Shown: positions 1 through 9,764 of the stretch, piece by piece
How the letters are laid out: every line of letters begins with the position of its first letter
How positions within the stretch are numbered: position 1 is the stretch's first letter
NCBI GenBank assembly: GCA_904066235.2
Contig: CAJFCV020000004.1
Location: forward strand, 2,418,001 to 2,482,000
Direction of reading: 5' to 3'
Source: Bursaphelenchus xylophilus
Lineage: Eukaryota; Nematoda; Chromadorea; Rhabditida; Aphelenchoididae
DNA length: 64,000 nt
The notes under the pieces: model-generated
Seen by the model: only the letters and a program-made list of their open reading frames with translations
Databases searched by the model: none
What the model was told of the DNA's origin: nothing
Translations under genes and position numbers: made by a program

Positions 1-207
1 TATAACATTGATAATATAAGATCCTACAACCAACGACATTGAAGAGCATCTACCAACATTGCCCTTTTGGTTTTTTAGAACGCTCCATTCAGAGGCAAAA
101 AGACACATCGAAAAACACAAGTTTATGATCGTCAGCCATTATGTTGCAAATTTGAAATTTGAAATGCCACCGCCTCGAACAGACAAATTGATCTTCAAAA
201 AACGACG

Positions 208-215
208 TATATAAA
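208..215 (+). promoter_or_regulatory. TATA box of the first secreted-protein gene
   Basis: A TATATAAA octamer lies 42 bases upstream of the ATG at 257. The spacing fits a core promoter with a short 5' leader. Seen directly; promoter function is inferred. Confidence 0.5.
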
Positions 216-256
216 CAAGATAAAAGGGGGTTGTCAACAACAAAATAGTCCTCAAA

Positions 257-1317
257 ATGTTGCTCAGATCTTTGGTACTCGCTATCTTCGTTATTTATGG
301 CGTAAACTCCAGCGCATTTTTCGATCTGCTCGAAGGCACAAGCGGGGGAGGATACGCGGGAAAGACTGTAGTTTTGGTGGTCCCAAACAAACCAAATTCT
401 CAGAGTAAGTTATGGAAACTGCTCAAACTGCAGCTTAGCAGGCTTGGAAATCCATGAAGATCGACTAACAAGGAAATAACCCAAGTGCGACGCTCAGAGT
501 TTCTTTAAATTTTTACACACACATTTTTCATAAGTCGTACAATGACGGACCTGATCTAGTGGCAAAAAACGTACCATTTTGTATCCGGCCAGTACCAAAA
601 AATGTGGCAAAATACCTCCCTTCTCAAGTGAAAAAAACTCGGTTATGCAGAGCTCCTTCACAAAAAGAGCGCCCGGTCTTTTTGTGAGGGAAACGGTGTT
701 GGATAGGGAGGCATTTTGCTACATTTGTGATACTTCCCGGATGCAAAATTTTTGCCGATTTTGTTGAAAATTGGTATAACTTAACGTAAATTTTTCGTGA
801 GACATATGCCAGACTCTGAACGCGCCCTTCAAAACGGGGCATATAAATTGCGGTGGGAGGCATTTTGTTACATTTTTTGATGCCTCCCGGAAGCATAATG
901 GTACGTTTTTACCACTAGATCAAGTCCGTCATTGTATATCTATCGCTGAAAATTTTTGCTCGCGCTTTGCGGGGACAGCCGAGATATTGAACGACCCTTG
1001 TGGGCGAGAGAAAACGCGTCGTCTTCTCTTTGACTTTTTTACTAACGCACTTAATTTCAGAGCCTATAAAGTCAAACAAGCAGCACATTTATTTGACCAA
1101 ACCTGACAAACTCCCACGAAGAATTCATCGCTACAGTAAGTAGGCGCTTCATTAATAGTTCCATTGGAGTTATGTCATAACAATATTTTTTCCTTTAGAA
1201 GTGACTCCAATCCCCAAAAACACCTTCATGTTGGAGGGCGTGCGCTACGATGCGGCCTGTTTTATCAAATACCGAAGAACACGTGGTTGCGAGCACCCGC
1301 AAATGTGGAAACATTGA
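257..1317 (+). CDS. Small secreted protein, 113 aa, three exons
   Basis: Model: exons 257-404, 1061-1135 and 1199-1317, all with GT-AG introns and a continuous frame, giving 113 residues. It begins with a clear signal peptide (MLLRSLVLAIFVIYGVNSSA). The mature part is basic, has a Gly-rich patch (TSGGGYAGK) and only two cysteines near the C terminus (residues about 95 and 104). A TATA box precedes the gene and an AATAAA signal follows at 1349-1354. Intron 1 (656 bp) contains a whole MITE inserted into an older repeat. I recognise no family. It resembles the next gene (1751-2275) only in general design: signal peptide, short basic tail, MITE-bearing intron. A secreted effector or matrix peptide is possible but unproven. 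Confidence 0.7.
481..1015. repeat. Repeat family B fragment, split by the MITE A copy
   Basis: Bases 481-530 (CCAAGTGCGACGCTCAG, then TTTCTTTAAATTTT) and 945-1015 (TTTTTGCTCGCGCTTTGCGG) match consecutive parts of longer copies at about 15620-15770 and 43200-43440. The MITE at 538-936 therefore landed inside an older family B element. Confidence 0.6.
538..936. mobile_element. MITE family A copy in intron 1 (399 bp)
   Basis: The ends are inverted: CAATGACGGACCTGATCTAG at the left and its complement ending in GTCCGTCATTG at the right, each next to TA. The arms carry a shared segment with GATGCAAAATGGTACG and GTGGCAAAAAACG. At least eight copies of the family occur in this window. It has no coding capacity. 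The TA flanks suggest mobilisation by a Tc1/mariner-type transposase (inference). Confidence 0.8.
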
Positions 1318-1489
1318 CGGTCTACTTGTCTGGTTGCGTTGTAAATTCAATAAAAATTTTTAAAAACAAACAATGAAATTGGCGCTACGTCTAGTCAATG
1401 ACGGTTCGGTTCGGCGAAACTTTAGGTTGCCCGGCGTAGGGCAGGTAAAAACCAAAAAAATAAATAAAAAAGCGGTCATATTGCAAGTC

Positions 1490-1640
1490 TTCGCCAAGTC
1501 TCCGCCGAGCCCCGCCAAGCGTCCGTCTACCATCCAACGGCTCTGCCAGGCCTCGTAGGCATTTACTAAAACCTTTTTTTGGGTGTCCATCTGCCTCGTT
1601 TCCACGCTTCGAGTCTGCACCTGGCCAAAGACCAGAAGCC
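1490..1640. repeat. Repeat family F fragment
   Basis: The stretch around TCCGCCGAGCCCCGCCAAGC and CATCCAACGGCTCTGCCAGG recurs at about 47830-47945 and, inverted, at 46610-46700. It has no consistent reading frame and is probably an old transposon end. Confidence 0.45.
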
Positions 1641-1750
1641 ATATTCTTGTCCTTATTGTAATGTAAATCTACTAAACCATCTATTCCTTTTATCGTTTTA
1701 CGATTCAAAGGTACATAAAACTCAAAAAGAATCCCGAAATCATTTTCAAA

Positions 1751-2275
1751 ATGGTCGGGAAGTTTGTCATCTTGTTCGCCTTGATACTCGTCAACCTCGA
1801 GGCCAAGCCGGCGTTCGATTTCTTCCATCCAATCCGAATGGAGCATAAAATGGAAACTTTCCGACGCTACCTGCACAAGGGAAAACCATACCGTAAGTCA
1901 AACAATTTTCGGCAGTTTCAGCGTTTAATTTCGTATATATCACATGAGGGAGCAAAAAAATTTCATTACCTACAGCGGCGGACCTGACCCAGTGCCAAAA
2001 AACGTATAATTTTGCATCCGGGGAGTATTAAAAATGTAGCAAAATACATCCATTTCCAAGTGAAAACTCCACTTTTCAAAGGCGCCCTTCTACATTTTTC
2101 GATACTTCCCAGATGCAAAATGCCACGTTTTTTGCCATTAGATTAGGTCTGTCACTTTAGGGCACAAAATTTATATATCTAATTTATTTTGCTTTCAGCA
2201 AGTCAAAAGCCCCGCTCTAAACCCAAGCCCACAACCCAAAAATGGCCCGAATTTGCTCCATACATCGAATACTAA
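1751..2275 (+). CDS. Small secreted protein, 72 aa, two exons
   Basis: Exons 1751-1892 and 2199-2275 join in frame across a GT-AG intron to give 72 residues. The N terminus is a signal peptide (MVGKFVILFALILVNLEAKP). The mature peptide is rich in Lys, Arg and Pro, has no cysteine, and ends WPEFAPYIEY. The intron (306 bp) carries a 189-bp MITE A. AT-rich sequence with a TTTATTAAA stretch follows the stop. No family is recognised. It is the second short secreted gene in tandem with the one at 257-1317. Confidence 0.65.
1971..2159. mobile_element. MITE family A copy in the intron of the 72-aa gene
   Basis: Left end CGGCGGACCTGACCCAGTG and right end GCCATTAGATTAGGTCTGTC are diverged versions of the family A inverted repeats. 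It is shorter than the other copies. Confidence 0.7.
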
Positions 2276-2494
2276 CCGGATCGCTTTTACAACTTTTATA
2301 TTTTTTGCAAATCATAAATTTATTAAATCCATCTTCTTGTATAATTTATCGAGTTTGGAAATTTTCCATTCTGTGAAAAACGTCCAAAAACACCATTTTT
2401 CACAGTGAATTTTGGAGTTTTTGCAGGTGCCCATTTTTCAAAGCGATGTGACAATTTTTTAGGTGCCTCAAATTGTCATCATTTTTTGTTTCAG

Positions 2495-2747
2495 TTTGTA
2501 ATTACCTCAACAAGAAAAGAGCACACTACAACTTCAAGTGCAGCACGTTTTTCCGATTCACGAACGTGTTGTCTTCAATTTCTCCGCCGTTTACGACACA
2601 CTAGGATGTTTGCAATACAATTTTTACAAAAAACGAGCCAGTATGCCTTTTACAACATGTAGGAACACGCATGATATTTCGGATGCAATGTATGATTACC
2701 CTTTCGACTACAATTGCATTTTAAAGAAATCTGAGAGAAATCTGTAG
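2495..2747 (+). pseudogene. Orphan coding exon, probably frameshifted
   Basis: After a good acceptor (TTTGTTTCAG ending at 2494) one frame reads CNYLNKKRAHYNFKCS. A second frame from about 2544 reads HVFPIHERVVFNFSAVYDTL and continues open to TAG at 2745-2747. Both stretches have protein-like composition, so the simplest reading is one exon with a one-base frameshift near 2540. An alternative acceptor at 2542-2543 (GTGCAG) would rescue only the second part. No upstream exon or signal peptide is seen between 2276 and 2494. Family not recognised. Confidence 0.35.
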
Positions 2748-3028
2748 AAGTGGAAAGGAAAATTACAGCAAACGTAGGCTCTATTGCATGAGAGGCTGGC
2801 TTTGTCTACATTCGAATTCAGCACGGCCTTCTGACTGGTCTACATTTATTCACTGTGGGTTGGCGGATTGTTTCTAATAATTTGGACGTTTTTTTGCATT
2901 TTTGGTGGTGTTACGCAATTGTGACTTTGTACTATTCGACCTCCGCCCGGCCTGAGAAAATGGGCCCGGCCCGGTATAATTGCAACTTTAAACTCCTAAA
3001 ACATTCACTCGCAAGTTTAACTGTGCAA
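2748..3028. other. Intergenic, no gene seen
   Basis: Low-complexity AT-rich sequence with one short GC-rich patch (GGGCCCGGCCCGG near 2962) that resembles the hAT-like GC-rich elements at 19541 and 49221. No gene is visible. Confidence 0.4.
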
Positions 3029-3583
3029 TACGGTTGCGGACCTGATCTAGTGGCAAAAAACAGCCATTTCGTATCCGGGAAGTATCAAAAAATGTAGCAA
3101 AACACCTCCCTCTCCAAGCAAAAAAACTCGGACTTCAAAAGCGCGCCTTCAGAACGCAGTTTTTTTTAGTTAAACAGGGAGGCATTTTGCCACATTTTTG
3201 ACACTTCAATTCAATTTATTTCCGCTAATCATCTAACAAAAGTAGAGAAACGGGCCATGATTCGGGGCCAAGATGGGGATGTCATGTCGGTTCTCCAGTT
3301 CTGTCCCACCATGTTCAACTTGTAGAAGTTCTTAAAGTCGCCTTCCTAGCGCGTTCTTGGTCTTCCCAGCGGCCTTTTGGTATCGGGCTTCCAGTTCAGA
3401 AGCCGTGCTTCCCATCTTTCCTGGTCTCCTTCCACAATCTTCTTCGCAAATTTCCACTTCCTCTTTCGAGCTTCTTGAATCACGTCTTTCAGCTTGGTTC
3501 GGCCTCGAATCCTCAATTATCTTTGACACTTCTCGAATACAAAATGGTACGTTTTTTGAAACAGGATTAGGTCCGTTACTGCA
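3029..3583. mobile_element. MITE family A copy interrupted by a retroposon
   Basis: The left end (GCGGACCTGATCTAGTGGC, 3035-3053) and right end (ATTAGGTCCGTTACTG, to 3582) belong to family A. Between them is a 314-bp insert at 3208-3521 flanked by an 11-bp direct repeat. Confidence 0.65.
3208..3521 (-). mobile_element. Non-LTR retroposon 3' fragment with 11-bp target duplication
   Basis: TTTGACACTTC occurs at 3197-3207 and again at 3522-3532, flanking foreign DNA inside a MITE. On the minus strand the insert ends GGAAATAAATTGAATTG, a tail of the short tandem type used by RTE-like elements. It has an open minus-strand frame (3332-3529) with GRRPGK that could be a relic of an ORF2 C terminus. 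Duplication and tail are seen; the class is inferred. Confidence 0.5.
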
Positions 3584-3683
3584 GCCTAACAGATGTTTGA
3601 AAAGTCACCGACGGCTTCATTCCGACACCTTTTTTTCTTTCAATGCCAAAAGGCCACTTCAAACACCTCTACATTTTAGGCTG

Positions 3684-6600
3684 ATGAATCTGAAAGAGGT
3701 CCAAACACACAGTGAGCACTTTGCTATTATAATCTCTACCATCTTCAACTTTCTTTTGCTTGTGCTCACAATTACTGAGAAGAATCGGACGGTGGCCTCT
3801 TATCGCAACCTAATCCTGCTCAATATTACAACGGAGACGCTGTTTACATTGTTCATCGCGGTTTCGCAGCCGGTAAGTGTTGAACTTTATCTTTGTTTTT
3901 CCGTGGCCATACGTTAGATTTATATGTGCCCAATAGCAGCGCGACACATCATAAATACGCCCCTACCCGAAAGGGTCGTAGGTACCACTGATAAGATTTA
4001 GTTACTTGATTTGAGAGTCAAGGAGGGAGGAGGTTCGGGAAAACCGAGGCGCCCCTCCGTCTGGAGTAGGCCTAGCAATTGTCTTATTATATTTTACTGT
4101 TTCCCCTATGTCTTATTGTACCTTGTAATTTATAATCGACCCTTTCTAGGCATCATTATTATTATAAGCATCTCTTTAAGAAGTTCTTGAGTAATCAATA
4201 AACTTGTAATGAATAACTTGTGGCATGCCTTAAAAGGGCAAGCAGTAAAATAACTTTAGGTGGCCAGAAGAAACCCAAAAATTTTGGGTTCCCAATTTCC
4301 GTTGACTTCTTACTTTATGTATTAATAACGAAAAAAACTGGCCGAAATCCGTCCGTTTCCCATGCATAAAAATCAGGCCTTTCGTATCAAAACAAATTTG
4401 AAAGGCCAAAAAAAGGGAAAGAAAGACGGCCCCCCGGCTTGGCCAAATCGCAAAAACAACGAAATAAAAAAGGCAAGAGAAGGGATCAAAAATTTTTCTT
4501 ATAAGCATACCCCAACTCCAGAAATTTAGAATGTCAACAAGAATTGGTCACTTTAATAAAATTTGACTTTCGTTTTCAGACTCTCCAGTTCCTCGATGGA
4601 AATTACATTGCCATTTCGAGTGGGCCATTCAGACATTTATCGTATAAATTTCATTGTTACATGATTGGCGCGTACATCTTGGGCCTTGGCATGAGCTTCA
4701 TTACCTTGCCCGTTGACTTCGTTTATCGATACCTCATTGTTTGTCGGTAAGAGTTAAAAAATACGAGATTTGAGGAAAGTTTTTTCAACAGCAAAGCAGG
4801 ATTTCACTAAAAAAATTTAAGGAGAAAGTACTTTATGTGCGACGGTCACACTCAGATTTTTATGAAACCTGGTTCGAATTAATACAGTGATGGACCTGGT
4901 CCAGTGGCAAAAAACGTACTATTATGCATCCGGGAAGTATCAAAAAATGTGGCAAAATGCCTCCCATTCCAGTAAAAAAAGTTTTTTTTTTCACTTGGAT
5001 AGGGAAGTATTTTGCTACATTTTTCGTACTTCCCGGATACAAAATACAAAATGGTACGTTTTTTGCCACTAGGTTCGCCACTATAGATAGATTTTAATAG
5101 GACATATGTGAGCGCTAAAACAACAGATTTTTAATTTTAGGCCAAAACTTGAATTCATTTTTGAACGTGTTCTTTGAAAAAGAAGACATTTTTAGTCGGA
5201 CTCAAGTCAAGGTCTCTCATCTTCTCGGCTTTACATTTATGGCGTACGTCTACTCCATCTGGGACGCTTACTGGATCACTCTGTCCTTTCTTGAAACCCC
5301 AAACGCCTCTGAGCAGTACGGCCATTTATTGATGGATCCGATGTGGTTCGAAGACGGAAAGCAAATGACTTTTGTGGCGTCTTCATTTGTAAGAAATTGC
5401 AACGTTTTCATTCATTATTAAATGAACATGTTTTACAGGACTCTACTCCCCTTCGGATGTTCATTTTTTCGGCCACAACGGTTATCACTTTAGTTTATAT
5501 CTCCGTTTTTATGTTCAGCAAACATGTGTTCCGGGAGTTGGGCCAAAGAAAGCATTTGATGTCGAAGAAAACGATCGAAATGCAGCAAGGAATGAATCGG
5601 ATGTTGATTGCGCAGGTAATACACTGAAAGAAAAAACATCAAATTCAAATTCATCAAAATAAAACATCACGCATTTATCATGTCGACGACATCAAAAGCA
5701 GGAGATTTTGATGTTTTCATCAAAAAATTTTTTTTGATGTTTGGGTTTATCAAATTGCAATTCGCAAATTGAACTGCAAAAAGAAAGATACAAGAAATCG
5801 GTCGGATTTCTCTTCATAAATTTTGCTATTTTTTGTAAACGATCGTGATTGTCAGGTAAGGTAAGCGAATTTTGTTGTTGTTTTCTTTTATGTTTAGATC
5901 AGTAAATGAAAGGTTATGTAACTTCGTTTGCAAGGTCTTTGGATTTAAATTTTATCGAATTTCCTTCATTTTCAGGCCTTTCTTTATATTGCACTTGACT
6001 TCAGAGCGAATCCCGTTCTGGGTGTGTTGTTTTCCCGCAAAATGAATATGCCCCATCACACAGCAACATTATCAATTGGGTAATGGAAGTTGGCACCATC
6101 AAGACCTATCCGCTTTACCGCAAAGTCTGCCCGGACGTGAAGGATTACCTGGACTTGCGCTCCGCCGAACTCGAAGAAGAGTTACATCTATAACTGTTTA
6201 GGGAATACTCGTCGTGGTATCTTATCCATGGTGAGCTCGTAAAATATTTTCAGAATTTTAAAATTTTGATTGTGTAAATTTATAGGTGGATGTCGATTTT
6301 TCCGTCAAGGACCATCATCAACCCGTGATAATCTCCATCGTCAGCATTAACATGGAAGAGTTGGAATGGTGTTTTCGGTAAGACGGCCTGCGGTTGATGA
6401 CGGTAAAATTAACATCGTGTATTTGCAGGCCTGTGCCGTCCAGAAGCTTGATGATCAATGGAAAACAGTATACTTTCGAAATTTGAGAAGTCGGGATTCA
6501 TCAAACATGTGAGTTATTTATATTGTAGTAGTTTGATCTTTAGGCCATGCGATGCGGGCACCCGGTGGTAATGGCGTGGTGAATGACATGTTCCACGACG

Positions 6601-8051
6601 CAACGACCCTGTCTTCCAATCGTTGTCTGGGATCAGAGCCAGAAACACCCGTTTCATTGAGTAGGCTACATGGTCAACCTCTTTGAATATTACAGCCATT
6701 TGGCCGAAATTATGTTGTGGCTAACGGTTTATTTGAATAAATCGTTTAACTAATATTATTTGTATCATTTTTTGATAAATTATCAGAAATATTTGATTTT
6801 CCAAACATCAAAAATTTTTGATGTGCGCCACATCAAAAAAAAATATCGCATTTTTTTCTTTTTGATGAAACGAAACATCAAAAAAATTTTTTTGATGTTT
6901 TTATCAAAATTTAATAGACTGATGAAAAACATCAAAAATTTATGATGTTTTTTCTTTCAGTGTACAGAGACGGACCTGACCCAGTCGCAAAAACCTACCT
7001 TTCGTATCCAGGAAGCATCAAAAAATGTAGCAAAATGCCTCCCTCTCCAACTAAAAAACTCCGTTTTAAAGTGCACGCCCTTTCCCTCAAAAAAAGAGCG
7101 TTTTTTCACTTGGAGAGCGAGGTATTTTGCTACATGTTTTGATACTTCCCGGATGCAAAATGGTACGATTTTTGCCACTGGATCAGATCCACCACTGTAA
7201 ATATACATACCACATACAGTGAGGGACCGGATCCAGTGGCAAAAAACGTCTCCAAACCCTTCCCTTCTCTAGGTTAAAAAACTCCGCTTTGAAAAGCGCG
7301 CCTTGAAGGAAAGGGCGCGCTTTTTAAAGCGGAGTTTTTTAGCTTAGAGAAGGGAAGGGTTTGGAGTCATTTTGGTCCCTTCCGGGATGCAAAATGAGGC
7401 GTTTCTTGCCATTGGATCAGGTCCCTCACTGTATATTAAACTTCGTTTTTTGGGGTAAATTCGGGGGAAGTTCTCCAAGTGCGACGCTCAGATTTTGATG
7501 AAACATGGCTCAAAGTTACTAGCTTCGCCATAAAGTCCGTAGAATTTTTTTGCCGACGCCTCGGGGACAACAAATTGCATGTCTTTAGCGTTGAACCGTA
7601 TGTCGGGAAAGTAATGAGCGCGATGTCGCTGCGCCGATCGCGCCGCTGAAGTGAAAAGCAATTTGATTTTGCCGCGACACAATTCATTTTCTCGGCGGCG
7701 GTGCGATTTTCGATGCACAGAGCGCTCACTATTTTCCCGACAGACAGATAACAAAACAATTTACCAAAGCAATGAAACCCCGTTCCTAAATTCCAGGCGC
7801 TCGTTCCCCTTTTCACTGGCCTCATTCCAATCATTGTTATGCTGGTCTCGACCACCTTCCGCTGGACGTATCCCTGGACCGGCTTTTTTACTTCATTTTG
7901 TATTTGCTGGTTGCCGACAATAAGCCCAATCTGCGCTATCTACTTTATCACCAGCTTCCGGAAGCGGATACTCAAGTTCTTTCATTTCGGGGTTCGAAAA
8001 ACTTCCAGATCTCCAACCTCGCTTCAAAATATCAGTTCCAACTTGGCATAG
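3684..8051 (+). CDS. Seven-transmembrane chemoreceptor, Srd-like, 349 aa, five exons
   Basis: Exons 3684-3872, 4580-4746, 5127-5388, 5439-5615 and 7797-8051 join in frame to 349 residues, the usual length for nematode serpentine chemoreceptors. Hydrophobic segments fall near residues 13-30, 42-60, 91-113, 151-170, 213-232, 266-286 and 291-315. Exon 2 carries the SSGPFRHL and YRYLIV features around TM3. Exon 5 carries the TM6-TM7 block ending IYFITSFRKR before a short cytoplasmic tail. These are family hallmarks of the Srd/Str superfamily of G-protein-coupled receptors. Exon 3 depends on the acceptor at 5125-5126; the stronger-looking acceptor at 5139-5140 would shift the frame into an early stop. 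Intron 4 is 2.2 kb and holds three transposons. The protein would sit in a sensory-neuron membrane; the ligand is unknown. Confidence 0.75.
4883..5083. mobile_element. MITE family A copy in receptor intron 2
   Basis: TA-flanked inverted ends: CAGTGATGGACCTGGTCCAG at the left, TTTTTTGCCACTAGGTTCG and CCACTA at the right. The centre is a short poly-T stretch. Confidence 0.75.
5622..6962. mobile_element. 1.34-kb terminal-inverted-repeat element in receptor intron 4
   Basis: The left terminus CACTGAAAGAAAAAACATCA and the right terminus TGATGTTTTTTCTTTCAGTG are perfect inverted repeats, with TA on both sides. The outer 150 bp at each end are full of ATCAAAAA/TTTTTGAT subterminal repeats. The middle (5960-6690) has intron-like and exon-like segments rather than a recognisable transposase. 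It looks like a non-autonomous element that has picked up gene sequence. Confidence 0.75.
6005..6690 (+). pseudogene. Captured multi-exon gene fragment inside the 1.34-kb element
   Basis: After an acceptor ending at 6004, 62 open codons run to TAA at 6191-6193 (contains NIINWVMEVGTIKTYPLYRK). A second piece, 6286-6377, splices in frame to 6429-6486 and reads VDVDFSVKDHHQPV, then PVPSRSLMINGKQYTFEI and stop. A third open piece is near 6540-6698 (DMFHDATTLSSNRCLGSEPE). All have non-random codon use and GT-AG boundaries, but they do not join into one protein without a frameshift. I recognise no family. It is either a decayed transposase gene or captured host exons. Confidence 0.45.
6965..7199. 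mobile_element. MITE family A copy, abutting the 1.34-kb element
   Basis: It begins directly after the shared TA: CAGAGACGGACCTGACCCAG at the left, GCCACTGGATCAGATCCACC and ACTG at the right, then TA. Confidence 0.75.
7217..7432. mobile_element. MITE family A copy, almost perfect hairpin
   Basis: CAGTGAGGGACCGGATCCAG and its inverse flank a nearly perfect palindrome whose arms contain AACCCTTCCCTTCTCTA and AAAGGGCGCGCTTTTTAAAG. Both ends are next to TA, 17 bp from the previous copy. Confidence 0.8.
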
Positions 8052-9764
8052 ACATACCGGTCAGACCTCCCTAATGGTACTGCTGTCTATGTAATGGGTT
8101 CGTTGTACAGAGGTTCCACTTTATTTTTACTCGGACTGTAAAGTGTCAAGTATCTTCAAGAAATAAAAATCACCGGGTGTTAGAAGCAAAATGGCATTCA
8201 GTTGTTTCTAAACTCCCTTCGTGGCATACTTCAGAGGGGTGACAGATCAATATTGATCTTCGTAACAAAGCACAACACCTTAGCAGCCTCTGTTTTCTTC
8301 ACCTTCAAGGTTGTTGCTTTTCAAACAGCTTCCAGTATTTTATTTTTTTTGCGCACTCCCTCCTTTCCAAGGTCATTTTGATGTGACAAAGAGATGTTTA
8401 CGGTCCTATTTGAGACGTTAACAGAGAGGTAACAGAAAAAAACTGACAAAGAAGCGTGTGTGTCGAAGCGGTAATCCACAAGCCGTACCCCTAATCACCA
8501 CTGCGCAAGGACAACGCAACGTGCCCTTCATAAAATTATATTAAAATCACATACATATTGTTTGGCAACAAGTGCGCTTATGCGTTCTGGCTACTTGCGC
8601 TACGCAATGTCGGGCAGTGGCATCACAGATGCCTACCACCACTTGTAACACGTGACTCAAAAGTGCAGGCGGTACAAGTCACAACTGATGTCCTCGCTCC
8701 GACAGACTCTTGATAGAAGAGAAAACTGGCAGATGACGAGTGCAGACGCTCTCCTTATGTGGCAAAGGATTACGCCGCAGCTTAGAGGACCTCTCTTTAA
8801 GCAACCCTTTAGAATCCAAAGCCGTTCTGCGTAGCCTAGCGGAAGCTGGTGCCATGTCAACTATCCATAGTCCTAGGGCTTTGAAACGAGAACCTGAACA
8901 GGTCCGAAGTTTAATTAGGGGAGATGGGCTAGCGAAGTCTAGGTTTGGCTAGCAACTAAAAGCAACCAAAAAACTAGGTTATTTTCCCCTGTCTTCCCAC
9001 TAAGCGTCACCGCAATGTCCTACTCCTACGTAACAGCAAAGCGCATAATATACAAGACGGACACAACAAACACAGTAACGCCATTCTCCGTGGAAAATGA
9101 CAAGCAACTCTTTAGAATCCAAAGTATTTTTCCAGTTGATGTCAATGACTGACCGTTCCTGAAAGCCTTGTTATTTATTCGACGATATTTCAAGTATCCA
9201 GCTACTTCGCTTCACAAATTATCCAACTTTAGCTTCAGCACGATTTATACTAAATAAATAAATAATGATATAAAGAGGAAACAACTAATATCCTAGTAGT
9301 GGTGAGAACCGGTACTTATTTCAGAGATTCCTGATGCATTTGGGTTCCGTAAGTTCCAATGGGAGTGGTGAGAGATGAGAGGATGAAGGGACATGGGAAC
9401 GGGCAAGAGTTACATCCAAAGAATTTTGAAGATTGAACTTGTGTCGAAGGAAGGTGTTTTATTGCTCTTTTCTAAAAATGTCTTTATTAGACAACAATAC
9501 AATATTTTTTATATACTGTATGTTACTTTGGATGACTTTACTTTCTGTTTTTCTTTTCTAATATGACGTATGAAAGGCGAGGAAAGACAATTTCGCAACA
9601 ACTCATTTTTTAGATGACTCATAACAAATCATAACAAATGACACATAACTTTGTACTGCCTTAGCCCCCAAGAGAAAACGCAATCCGAAGAGAGCGCCAG
9701 AGGAATTCCGTTAGCTTCATTTGAACGCTTTTTTGAATGCAAAGGGCCGAAAAAGCGCGCTTTT
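8052..9764. other. Intergenic, no gene supported
   Basis: AT-rich sequence after the receptor gene. A phrase CTTTAGAATCCAAAG occurs twice (8807 and 9110). No long open frame with coding character, inverted repeat or RNA gene was found. Confidence 0.5.

Noticed and set aside
1391..1876. 161-codon open frame on the minus strand
   Set aside because: It overlaps the secreted gene at 1751 and repeat family F, with no splice or domain support.
7436..7855. 139-codon minus-strand open frame
   Set aside because: It overlaps the last receptor exon on the other strand and has no family features.
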